DNA of 64,000 nt. Origin: Antilocapra americana (Eukaryota > Chordata > Mammalia > Artiodactyla > Antilocapridae). The stretch covers positions 28,562,724 to 28,626,723 of the forward strand of contig ML662442.1 in the NCBI GenBank assembly GCA_007570785.1, given 5' to 3'. How positions within the stretch are numbered: the first letter of the stretch is position 1; every line of letters begins with the position of its first letter. This document shows, one piece after another, positions 34,194 through 44,482 of this stretch. The notes beneath the pieces are model-generated. The model did not search any database and was not told the origin of the DNA. It worked only from the letters and a program-made list of their open reading frames with translations. The position numbers and the translations under genes are program-made.

Positions 34194-35178
34194 CCCCACA
34201 TATATTGTCAACTGATATTTGACAAAATAGCCAAAAACACTCAATGAGGAAAGGACAGTCTTTTCAACAGATGATATTGGGAAGATGGGGTAGCAACATG
34301 CAGAAAAATGAAATCAGATCCCTATCTTATATCATTTACATAAGACATGATGAGGTAGAAAGATGAGAACATAAGGAAGATATATACATTGGTTTTGGCA
34401 ATGATTTTTTGCATATGATACTAAAAGCACAAGCAATGAAAGTAAAAATCAACAAAAATCAAACCATATACTGAATAATGGCTTCATATACAAAATATAT
34501 TAAAAATTCATATAATTCAATCACAAAAACTTTCCATCTGATTTAAAATAGGCAAAAGAATTAAATAGACATTTTCACAAAGAAGATATAGGAATGGACA
34601 ACAGTTACATGAAAAGATGCTCAACATCAAAAGATACTCAACATTACTAATCAAGGAAATGCAAATCACAACCAAAATGAGATTTTATTTCACATCTTTT
34701 ACAAGAAAGAGACAACAACTGTTTGCAAGGATATAGAGAAAAGAAAAAATTTTGTGAACTAATGGGATGTATGCTGGCTCAGTCACTTTGGAAAACAGTA
34801 TTGGGTTTTTCAAAAAATTAAAAATATAACTACGATATGATTTACAATCCCACTTCTGTGTATATATCTATAGCAAACAAAACCCGGATATCAAAAATAG
34901 ATTTGCCCTTTCATGTTCACTGCAGCATTATTGACAATAGCTAAGATATGGAAAACAGTCTAAATGTCCCTCAATGGATGAATGGGTAAAGAACATATAG
35001 TACATATATGCACTAAAATATTTTTCGGCCATGAGAAAGAAGGAAATTCTGCCACTTGCACAATATGGGTGTATCATGTAGGCATTATACCAAGTAAAAT
35101 AAGTCAGACAGAGATAGACAAATACTGTATGACATTACTTATATGTGCAGTCTAAAAATGCCAAACTCTTAGAAACAA
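34194..35178 (+). mobile_element. Ancient L1M ORF2 C-terminal part (inverted part of the same copy)
   Basis: This is plus-strand L1 from CAACTGATATTTGACAAAAT through TTTTCAACAGATGATATTGG, CAAGGAAATGCAAATCACAA and AAATAAGTCAGACAGAGATA to TCTTAGAAACAATG. It ends exactly where the neighbouring antisense 3' UTR would continue in an unbroken L1. Stops and shifts abolish coding. Confidence 0.82.
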
Positions 35179-36149
35179 TGTGTATTTAAATCTTATATTT
35201 ACAACTTGTCAGGTATCTGACTTTAAATATGCTATTTAGTTTGAGATATAATTTGAAAATTTGGCAAGGATTAATTTAGTTTATATATGTTGAAAAAATG
35301 GAAAATTGCATATGTAGCTAAATGTATTATGATAATAATGACATTGTCTTTGTATTAAATAGGATATGTATGCCAATGCTTGATCATCTTCTGAGGAAAA
35401 AATTTTTTATTATTCTTGACCCTTGTTATTCTTATATGTTTTAGAATGTATTTTTTGCAAACTAGATAATTGATGAGTAAAAAATAATTCTATGGACAAA
35501 AACAAAATAGGATATTCTCATCTAGTCTGTGAAATAGGAATATTTTACAAAAGGATATTAAAAATAGATTTGCCCTAGAACATCCCATTCTGCTAAAATT
35601 ATACATAAAAATATTTTTTCTGTGTAAATGTTTGCATGCTAAATGTACTTATTACAATCACTGAACAAATTCCAAAGGCCTATGAGTGTACAATTTGATG
35701 AGAAGGATAGTGATTATGTGAAAATGAAGACATTCATTGGCTAATTATTCTGATATTTGGTACCACACAGGCAGTGAATCCAGTATAATCAACTTTTTAT
35801 TTATTATCTGGAACCAACATGTTCCTGCTCTACCTAGGAGGTGATGATTATGCTTCGAGTCCCCAGGTTTCAAAAGTGTCAACTCCCTCCCTGTGTCAAA
35901 CAGTATTAAAAATATTCAGATATTTTCCTTTCCAAATGAGCTGGAGGTCCCTTTGGGGGAAAAAAAAATAATGATGTTGTAGAGTACTTTCTCCTGGATA
36001 CCTGACCTACTGTCAAGACAGGAGTCAGGACCTGGAAATGGGGCAAAGTACATGATGTTTCATTGTAGTGACTGCCTGCAGCCTTCTGAAACTCCATCTT
36101 TGACTTTTTAAAATTATAAAAATTTAATCACCTGTTTTGCACTGGCAAG
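35179..36149. other. Unassigned AT-rich sequence
   Basis: There is no gene. A less AT-rich patch occurs at 35800-36090. The minus-strand frame 35906-36097 has no motif. Confidence 0.45.
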
Positions 36150-36990
36150 CACTTTATTCAATCAACAATCTCTAGAGTTTGGCTGCCACTCTAACTTTAC
36201 CAAAGCCACTAAAATTATATCCATTTAGTTTTGGACAGTTATTATTGCCACCTAGCTTCTGTTGCTCCACTGTTCTATCACCCTTCTCATTGAACCTAAT
36301 CCTACAAAGGTCTTTCCTGCTATTCACTGATCTACAAAGTAAAAAGATATTCTTGTGCTTTCTCATTACTGCATTCCTTTACAGCTCTGGTAATTTATAT
36401 CACTTGGGCCTGGCTTTGGAATGTAATTCTCTTCAGGCCTTCTGGCATAGCATAAATATATTTACTCTCACCCACCCACTTTCCTGAACCTTTCAGCCCC
36501 TTCTTTCACTGTCTGCCCTAACAGGATATTTTGACCCTACTTACTATGGGTCATTACTTGTTTCATACTTCTAGGAAACATTCCTGTAGGATGTACCATC
36601 TCTCAGAAATCTTCCTGGGCATTATATCTTATATCTCAGGAAATTACTCACAAAGCAATAAATCTTTACAGCCTGGTTCCCTTGAACAAGCAATTCTGCT
36701 GTCCTTGAAAGCAACAGTTCTTCTGTTCTGGATCCATGTGAAGTTCTAAATTCTTAGTACTTGCTTTTCTTGGGTTCAGTGCCTCATATCTAGACCCTGA
36801 TGCTAACCTTAAATTTCAACATCTAGGTTATCACAGACCACCAGTGTTGGCATGTCCCCACTGGTATTCTCAGCCTTATTTAAAGAGCTTTGGGCTTCAC
36901 AATTCTCATTCTATTGTTCCTACTGGTGGGCTCTTGAAGAAGTCCTTTTAATCTGAGTTATATGTCATTCTGAATTGTATATTGTACCTT
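36150..36990. other. Less AT-rich block of unknown nature
   Basis: About 840 bases have a more balanced composition and hold the longest open frames not explained by repeats: 36179-36487 (102 codons) and 36531-36749 (72 codons), both on the plus strand. Neither has a domain I recognise. An AATAAA lies near 36658. The block could be an old LTR, a processed transcript or conserved non-coding DNA. I leave it unassigned. Confidence 0.35.
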
Positions 36991-37003
36991 CTTTTTATTT
37001 TAG

Positions 37004-37073
37004 AGTATGTTTATTAGCTCAATATAATTTTCTGAGAAAAGTAGGTTTATTAGCTCAATATAATTTTCTGAGA
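37004..37073 (+). repeat. Tandem duplication, 36-bp period, two copies
   Basis: Positions 37004-37037 and 37040-37073 match at 33 of 34 bases. The shared core includes TTATTAGCTCAATATAAT. High identity suggests a recent local duplication. Confidence 0.93.
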
Positions 37074-37491
37074 GACATTACAATCAATTTTAAATGTTTT
37101 CTAGTGCAGTGATGCAAGCTACAACCAAAAAAAGTAATATATTTTTGGTTTTGTAAGTCCAGAAACAATACCAAATACCAGATCCTCAGCCTTGTTTGGT
37201 TGTACAAATCTATCCCTGGAGTGTTTTATTGACTTCTAGAATCAGAACCCAAATCCACATTTTTTCTGGTACAGACACTCATTCCAATTGGTCTCTTCTA
37301 GTTTCCAGTGGCAAAGAGGCTATATCAGTGCTTCAAAAAAAAAAAAACTGTCTAATACTTCTTCTCTGCCAGCTGAAACTTCAGTGACCGTTATCTGCTA
37401 AGAAAGCTGAAGAATGACTTAAGTATGTAAAAGCTTAGTAACTGCTTAATATATTCATTCAGAAAGTTCTCTAATTTCTTAATAATTGAAA
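37074..37491. other. Unassigned spacer
   Basis: No gene was seen. An A12 run lies near 37336-37347. Confidence 0.5.
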
Positions 37492-38130
37492 TGCATCTGG
37501 TCCCATCACTTCATGGGAAATAGATGGGGAAACAGTGTCAGACTTTATTTTGGGGGGCTCCAAAATCACTGTAGATGGTGATTGCAGCCATGAAATCAAA
37601 AGACGCTTACTCCTTGGAAGGAAAGTTATGGCCAACCTGGATAGCATATTAAAAAGCAGAGACATTACTTTGCCAACAAAGGTCCTTCTAGTCAAGGCTA
37701 TGGTTTTTCCAGTGGTTGTGTATGGATGTGAGAGTTGGACAGTGAAAAAGGCTGAGCGCCAAAGAACTGATGCTTTTGAACTGTGGTGCTGGAGAAGATT
37801 CTTGAGAGTCCCTTGGACTGCAAGGAGATCCAACCAGTCCATCCTAAAGGAGATCAGTCCTGGTGTTCATTGGAAGGACTGATGTTGAAGCTGAAACTCC
37901 AGTACTTTGGCCACCTCATGCGAAGAGTTGACTCATTGGAAAAGACCCTGATGCTGGGAAGAATTGGGGGCAAGAGGAGAAGGGGACGACAGAGGATGAG
38001 ATGGCTGGACTCAATGGACATGGGTTTGGGTAGACTCTGGGAGTTGGTGATGGACAGGGAGGTCTGGCGTGCTGCAGTTCATGGGGTCACAAAGACTTGG
38101 ACATGACTGAGTGACTGAACTGAACTGACT
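37492..38130 (+). mobile_element. BovB 3' half, well preserved
   Basis: Sense BovB begins just after the YADD region and ends at GACTGAACTGAACTGAC. Two overlapping frames, 37535-37882 and 37783-38106, still read the C-terminal protein: FILGGSKITVDGDCSHEIK, SWTVKKAERQRTDAFELW, LESPLDCKEIQPVHPKG (a shifted frame) and [18 protein letters not shown]. Only a few indels break it, so it is one of the younger BovB copies here. Confidence 0.94.
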
Positions 38131-40034
38131 AAAAATGTTGAATAAAATTGGTCTATAGTTTACAACTTTATGAAAAAGAGTTTTTGAAAATTGATTTTGC
38201 TCATGTTAGAGAAAGCACATAATCTTGCCTAGCTCTGTTCTTCTACTAAGTCCCTAATAGTTTTCTCTTTCAAACATTATCATTCTGGTCACAAACCAGT
38301 CTGTACTGGATATCTTTGACTTTGTAATGTGTTCTAAAACCCATCATGGTTTCATTGGTCGAGTTGTTTTCCTTTATATAAGGTCTGGTTGTTTTTGGAA
38401 AACTGTGATATTTTCTGGTTTAGGATAAGAATTTTAATGGTAGTTTTCACCAGTACTTTCACAGTACTCTGGTATTTATAAAAAGATAAATAAAATGACA
38501 TTTAGTAAAGATTCACTTCTGTAAAGAGCCAGAATTTTTATGAGTATTCTCAGGAAAATTCACTACAATTATATTTTGATTATTCCTTTCACATAAAGCA
38601 CAACTCTCCCTAAACACTTTTTGCAAGTTTCTAAACCACCTCACATCCAAATGACCCTCACCTCACCTTTTCTTCTGGATATATTTCATTCTCTTTAGAG
38701 AGGATTCCTTTGTAGTTTTCCAGTATAAATCATCTAGTATTTCTGGCCTTATTTTTGTGGTTTTATTCATTATTGTGATCTACTTAAAAAAACAAAAGAT
38801 GCATTTAGCAAAAACAAATGTTGTGCTAATGTGTTGGGAAGAACAAGAAACTCTAATCACCAAACAACCTATAGTATCATACACAATCATACACACACAG
38901 ACAACACATTCTGATTTTTATATTCAGATTAAAACTTACTCTTTTCAATTTTTTCTTATATTTTGTAGAAAAAAATTTCAGTCCCAAATGAACTGCTAAA
39001 TTCTTGCCAGTAAAATGTTTGCCTGAAATTTTGTACTTATATTTGTAAATCAATATCATGGTTATAAAAGATATTTGTTAATAAAATGCTTAAATAATTA
39101 CTTATCACCAAGTATTTACAAGTATGTTGTGTGTATAAGAATCAAAGGTAATTAATTTACAAAAATGAACATCTTCGTGACTCAGCAATGTGGTTAAAAA
39201 TGAAGTTAATGTCATTCTTTCAACCAGATGGTCTAGTGTGATTTTTGAGACCATTAAAATATGTTTTTAAGAGCATATATTTTATTTTCAGCTTAATTAT
39301 AACTTCTTGATTGAGAATGATTTTGGACACAACTACTTTGTAGATTTCCCAATATATTTATCTATCATGGAAGCCTTCATATCCACAATAATTCTTGGGG
39401 AATAAAAGATTGAAGTATTTGACATGTTTTAATTCTTTTTTTATTGTGACTCTTATGTTCAAGTCAAACTATCAATTAAAAACTATTTTTCTTCAAAATA
39501 TTCCTAATGTTATTTTAAATATCTATATTTTGCTTATAGCCTCATGCTACGCTTACACATTTCGTTTCAAAGATATACAATGTTTAGTCTCACTTAAACA
39601 GTAACAAAGCACATATTTGACTATGTGACAAGTTTTAGATTGATTTTGCTTACTCTGTATTACAACACAGTAAGTTGTATTTAGAATGTTATTTTTAAAG
39701 AAAATTAACAAGGAGGGTTTATTATACCACAGAGAATATAGTAGTTTATGGCAGGCCAAGAATCCCATTGCTAACAACTAGAAAAACCAGAGTAAATATA
39801 TTTTTATACGCATCAGAGAACTGGAAAATAACTTGGATTCAATGGTCTCAAATACCAGAATGGCAGCAACATTAGAGCATGGATAGTCACTTCTCCCTCT
39901 AGATCCCAAAGGTGGTTTGTTTGATAGGATCATGTTAGGAAGAGACATTGCAGGAGAGGGACCACTTTTGCTTGAGTTCAGTTCACCCAGTGTTCTGTTT
40001 CTTAATTTAGATGTCTATTACATGCTTGCCTTTA
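38131..40034. other. AT-rich unassigned sequence
   Basis: No gene was recognised. The first 300 bp (AAATTGGTCTATAGTTTACA) may be reversed ancient L1, but this is weak. Frames at 38757-38999, 39395-39604 and 39553-39777 carry no motif. Confidence 0.4.
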
Positions 40035-40120
40035 GCTTCTGAAAATTCATTGAGCTCTACAGTTATATGTTGGCATTTTTCATATGCATAGTATACTTCA
40101 ATTAACAAATTTGAAAAGTA
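40035..40120 (+). mobile_element. Ancient L1M 3' tail fragment
   Basis: AAAATTCATTGAGCTCTACA and AGTATACTTCAATTAACAAA match the end of old L1M 3' UTRs in sense orientation. It is short and diverged. Confidence 0.5.
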
Positions 40121-40531
40121 AATGAAGAATATCATCAAAAATTCAAAATTTAGTAATTTTGTCAAATCTGGGAACTCACAGAGTTGAGAAATGGAACAAA
40201 GTATAAATGGTGTTTGTAAATAACATTTGATTGAGTATAATTGTGACACAATTTGAATGCATTCATGAATGTCATTGTTTAATTTTCTGTATTAAAAAAA
40301 AACTGTTTTCAAGTACTGTTTGCATAGTGACAAGTTCAACAATTTATAAAGCTAGCTGCTTATACCTTTTCAGATTTACTGATGAATCTAACTAACATTA
40401 CAGTTTGCTGAATCCAGCCAACTAGTACTTCTCACTAAGCATATTATACAAAGAGTAATCTGCTGTCTTTTCTCTGATTGTACTCTCTGTTTAACACAGG
40501 TACATTTCCTCCTAGACAGAATTTTTATTTC
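40121..40531. other. Unassigned AT-rich sequence
   Basis: No gene was seen. The minus-strand frame 40388-40777 runs across this stretch and the next L1 fragment, and I find no domain in it. Confidence 0.45.
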
Positions 40532-40684
40532 TTTTTTTTTTAACTTTGTATTTTGTACTGGGGAATATTTGATTAACAATATTGTGATAGCTTCAGGTGA
40601 ACAGCAAAGGGACTCAGCCATACATATACATGGATCCATTCTCCCCCAAACTCCCCTCCCATCATCACTGAGCAGAGTTCCCTG
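40532..40684 (-). mobile_element. L1 3' UTR fragment, antisense
   Basis: It begins with a T run, then TTTGTACTGGGGAATATTTG, GATTAACAATATTGTGATAG, TTCAGGTGAACAGCAAAGGG and GAGCAGAGTTCCCTG. This is an artiodactyl L1 3' end, severely 5'-truncated. Confidence 0.85.
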
Positions 40685-41499
40685 TTTCTTAATAGTACAT
40701 TGATGTTTCTTCACTAGACTTTCACCACATAATACAGAATTGGAGATATTAGACTTATTTGTTTCCCTTGTGCACATTTGAAAATAAAGTTAAAGCATTG
40801 TAAAGACCAGAATTACATTGAAGAGATGGTATTTCACAGAAAAAACAAAAAACATAAGAAGGAAGTCTAGGAGTCAGATGAAGTCAGAAATTATGAGGGT
40901 TACACAGTGTGCTGATATATACGGCTTCTAGGAAAATTCTTGGGAAAAACAGGTACTCAATAAATCCTTTTTGAATTGAATGCATATATTTTTAAATGAA
41001 ACATTTCTATTAATTATTGAGTTAAATTAAACTTCATAAAAACACAACATAAGTATTCTGTGTCTTTGAGATCATCTTGGCACATCACCATGTTCCCACA
41101 AATATTCATCCCAAACTGAGAAGCCCAGACATAAAGACATAGTTAGGGATATGTTAAAAGCTTAAGCCACAAGTTTATACATCATAGCATTCATTATAAA
41201 AACAGAAGAATCTTATACATCAACAAATGGGTGTAATTAAATCTGTTCATTAAAATATGTATACTTGAATGATTATGAGGATTTATTTCTGGGAAGTAAG
41301 TGCTTTTAACTTCTAATACAGTGACTTAATTACACTATCTAGAAACATTGCAGCACAGTAGCTAAAAGCTTAGGATTTAAGAAAAATAATTAGGTAATAC
41401 AAATGACTCATTTATATCTGGCACAAAGTGCAATATAAATATTACTGTTTTAATATTTCTATTTTTTTAGCAACACATTGATATTGTTTCAGGCAAACA
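40685..41499. other. Unassigned sequence with possible MIR/L2 debris
   Basis: AGGTACTCAATAAATCCTTT near 40950-40982 resembles a MIR or L2 tail. TCTGGCACAAAGTGCAATAT near 41417 resembles another MIR tail. Both are too short to call firmly. No gene was seen. Confidence 0.4.
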
Positions 41500-41513
41500 T
41501 AATGCTTATTATG

Positions 41514-41700
41514 GGCTTCCCTGCCTGCTAATGCAGGAGACATGAGTTCTAACCCTGGGTCAGGAAGATCCCCTGCAGAAGGAAATAGCAACCCACTCCA
41601 ATATTCTTGTCTGGGAAATTCAATGGACAGAGGACTCTGGTGGGCCTCAGTCCATAGGGTTGCAAAAATGTTGGACATGATTTAGCAACTAAACAACAAC
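41514..41700 (+). mobile_element. Bov-tA SINE with A-box deletion
   Basis: GGGCTTCCCTGCCTGCTAATG shows that roughly 20 bases of the tRNA-like head, including the A box, are missing. The rest runs to GATTTAGCAACTAAACAACA. The TSD is AATGCTTATTAT (41501-41512) and AATGCCTTATTAT (41701-41713), differing by one base. Confidence 0.92.
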
Positions 41701-41713
41701 AATGCCTTATTAT

Positions 41714-41991
41714 AATAAAAGTCATCTTGTGTATGTTTTCATGATATGATGTTTAGCGAAAATGTCTAGGAAAGTATTCATCACATGAGTTTAACTGCAC
41801 ATAAAATATAGAAACAGAGATTAAGAATAAAGAAAATGTTCATCCTGGGTTCTTTTAAAATTACAAACTGTTTACATTTTTTTCTCCTTCTCTTTGGATA
41901 TTTTACAAATGAATGCCATATTAATGGATTTAATTGATCAAAAATATGGGTAACACCTTTTTTGAAAAAAAACGTAAATTTTAAAAAGTGG
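41714..41991. other. Unassigned spacer
   Basis: No gene or named repeat was seen. Confidence 0.5.
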
Positions 41992-42148
41992 ATTTTTTTT
42001 TTATGTGGACAATTTTTAAAGTCTTGCTTTATGTTTTGGCCTCTTTGCCACAAGGTGTGTGGCCTCCTAGCTCCCTGGCCAGGGATGGAACCTGCATACC
42101 ACACATTGGACGGCAAAGTCTTAACCACTGGACCATCAGGGAATTCCC
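41992..42148 (-). mobile_element. CHR-2-type SINE, antisense
   Basis: A T run is followed by TTTGGCCTCTTTGCCACAAG, the reversed B-box region CTGGCCAGGGATGGAACC and the reversed head CCACTGGACCATCAGGGAAT. Short flanking TTAAAAA repeats may be the TSD. Confidence 0.85.
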
Positions 42149-42459
42149 TTAAAAAATGTAAATATTGAGACAGATTATGACAGAATGAAAATAGCTCTTA
42201 CATTTTATCATCTAGGCCCAGATCTTAGTATTATCACATTGATTCTTCTTGTATCATGTCCTTTAAAGCTATAGTCTATAATTATGAATGTAAGGAAATT
42301 TTCTGCAAATGAATGATCTTCAACTCAATTTAAAAATGAACTTTCCAACTGGGACGAGTAGGAAAGATATAATTTGAATGTTATAATTTGTAAATCAAGT
42401 TACTTTTCTCTGATTTACAAAGCTCAGGTTTCAAATTAGAAGCTCTAGTTTTCCAAGAA
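42149..42459. other. Unassigned spacer
   Basis: No gene was seen. Confidence 0.5.
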
Positions 42460-42618
42460 ATGCATCAATTCTTTGGTGCTCAGCCTTCTTTAGGTCCAAT
42501 GCTCACATCTGTATATGACTACTAGAAAAACAATAGTTTGACTATATGGACCTTTGTCAGTAAAGTGATGTCTCTTCTTTTTAATATGCTGTCTAGATTT
42601 GTCATAGCTTTCCTTCAA
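42460..42618 (-). mobile_element. Outer antisense BovB, left part
   Basis: GCATCAATTCTTTGGTGCTC to CATAGCTTTCCTTCA is reversed BovB C-terminal coding sequence. It breaks off at a sense BovB and resumes at 44122, so it is the older host of that insertion. Confidence 0.82.
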
Positions 42619-44121
42619 AATGAACTTTCAGATATTCAAGTTGGATTTACAAAAGGCGGAAGAACCAGAGATCAAATTGCCAACATCCATTGGATCATCA
42701 AAAAAGCAAGAGAGTTCAAAAAAAACATCTACTGCTTTATTGACTATGCCAAAGCCTTTGACTGTGTGGATCACAACAAGCTGGAAAATTCTTCAAGAAA
42801 TGGGAATACCAGACCACCTTATCTGCCTCCTGAGAACTCTGTTTACAGGTCAAGAAGCAACAGAACTGGGCATGGAAAAACAGACTCATTCCAAATCGGA
42901 AAAGGAGTACGTCAAGGCTGTATTTTGTCACCCTGCTTATTTAACTTATGTGCAGAGTACATCATGAGAAATGTCAGGCTGGGTGAAGCACAAGCTGGAA
43001 CCAAGATTGCCAGGAGAAATATCAACAACCTCAGATATGCAGATGACAACACCCTTATGGCAGAAAGTGAAAAGGAACTAAAGAACCTCTTGATGAATGT
43101 GAAAGAGGAAAGTGAAAAAATTGCCTTAAAACTCAACATTCAAAAACTAAGATCATGGCATCTGGTCCCATCATTTCATGGCAAATAAGTGGGGAAACAA
43201 TGGAAATAGTGACAGACTTTATTTTGGGGGGGCTCTAAAATCACTGCAGATGGCAATTGCAGCCATGAAATTAAAAGATGCTTTCTCCTTAGAAGAAAAG
43301 CTATGACCAACCTAGACACCATATTAAAAAGCATATTACTTTGCCAACAAAGGTCCATCTAATCAAAGCAAGGGTGGGATGATATGGGAGAAAGGCATTG
43401 AAACATGTAAATTATCATATGTGAAATCAATTTCCAGCCCAGGTTTGATGCTTGATACAGGGTGCTCAGGGCTGGTACACAGGGATGACCCAGAGAGATG
43501 GAATCGGGAGGGAGGTGGGAGGAGGGCTCTGGAAGGGGAACACATGAATCCATGGTGGATTCATGTCAATGTATGGCAAAATCAACACGATAATGTAAAG
43601 AAAATAAATAAAACAACAAATTGAAAAAAAAAAAAAACCTATGGCTTTTCCATGCTAGGAAAAGGTATGGATAGTACGTTTATCCATAGTAGTCATGTAT
43701 GGATGTGAGAGTTGGACTATAAAGAAAGCTGAGAACCAAAGAATTGATGCTTTTGAACTATGGTGTTGGAGAAAACTCTTCAGAGTCTCTTGAACTGCAA
43801 GGAGATCCAACCAGTGCATCCTAAAGGAAATCAGTCCTGAATATTCATTAGAAGGACTAATGCTGAAGTTGCAACTCCAATACATTGGCCACCTGATGTG
43901 AAGAACTGACTCATTTGAAAAGACCCTGATGCTGGGAAATATTGAAGGCAGGAGGAGAAGGGGACGACAGAGGATGAGGTGGTTGGATGGCATCACCGAC
44001 TCGATGGACGTGAGTTTGAGCAAATTCAGGAGTTGGTGATGGACAGGGAGGCCTGGCATGCTGCAGTCCATGGGTTGCAAACTGTGGGACACGACTGAGC
44101 CACTGAACTGAACTGAACTTT
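42619..44121 (+). mobile_element. Inner BovB, RT to 3' end, sense
   Basis: The insertion begins in the RT (NELSDIQVGFTKGGRTRDQ) and runs to GAGCCACTGAACTGAACTGA. Frame 42538-43188 covers FIDYAKAFDCVDHNK, FQIGKGVRQGCILSPCLFNL and LRYADDNTLMAESEKEL, with one short frame slip near 42780. The catalytic YADD is intact. An L1 tail at 43371-43637 and a roughly 34-bp filler near 43651-43690 split the C-terminal part. The copy is inactive because of truncation, indels and these insertions. Confidence 0.92.
43371..43637 (+). mobile_element. L1 3' UTR insertion inside BovB
   Basis: AGGGTGGGATGATATGGGAG to AAAATAAATAAAACAACAAA is a bovid L1 3' UTR in sense orientation, ending in a pure A14 tail. It is the reverse complement of the 3' UTR seen at 1060-1320. 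The BovB sequence is nearly continuous across it, with no clear TSD. Confidence 0.9.
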
Positions 44122-44180
44122 CAAGTAGCAAGGGTCTTTTAATTTCATGGCTGCAGTAACTGTTAGCAGTGATTTTGGCC
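44122..44180 (-). mobile_element. Outer antisense BovB, right part
   Basis: AAGGGTCTTTTAATTTCATG then GCTGCAGTAACTGTTAGCAG is reversed BovB immediately upstream (in LINE order) of the piece at 42460-42618. It shows that the inner BovB interrupted this copy. Confidence 0.75.
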
Positions 44181-44357
44181 AATCAGAATGGCCATTGTCA
44201 GAAAAATCTACAATGAACGATTGCTGCAGAGGATGTGGCGAAAAGGGGATCTTCTTGCTCTGTTGTTAGAAATGCAAGTTGACACAGCCACTATGAAGAA
44301 GAGTATGGAGATTCCTTAAAAAAACTAAGAATAAAACTATCACATGACCCAGCAATC
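44181..44357 (+). mobile_element. L1 ORF2 fragment
   Basis: AATCAGAATGGCCATTGTCA, AGAGGATGTGGCGAAAAGGG and AAAACTATCACATGACCCAG follow L1 ORF2 near its C-terminus. It is cut on both sides. Confidence 0.85.
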
Positions 44358-44482
44358 TGGAAAAAGAAATGACAACCCACTCCAGTATTCTCGCCAGGGA
44401 AATTCCACGGACAGAGGAGTCCAGCAGGCTACAGACCATGGGATCGCAAAGTTGAGGACATGACTTCGCAGCTGAGCTCACA
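44358..44482 (+). mobile_element. Bov-tA fragment without its head
   Basis: AAATGACAACCCACTCCAGT to CATGACTTCGCAGCTGAG is the 3' half of Bov-tA. It abuts the L1 fragment at the point where the L1 sequence stops. Confidence 0.85.

Noticed and set aside
40388..40777. 129-codon minus-strand frame
   Set aside because: Part of it runs through an antisense L1 3' UTR and no domain is visible.
42538..43188. 216-codon frame, the longest in the window, as a possible host gene
   Set aside because: It is BovB reverse transcriptase with a short antisense BovB leader.
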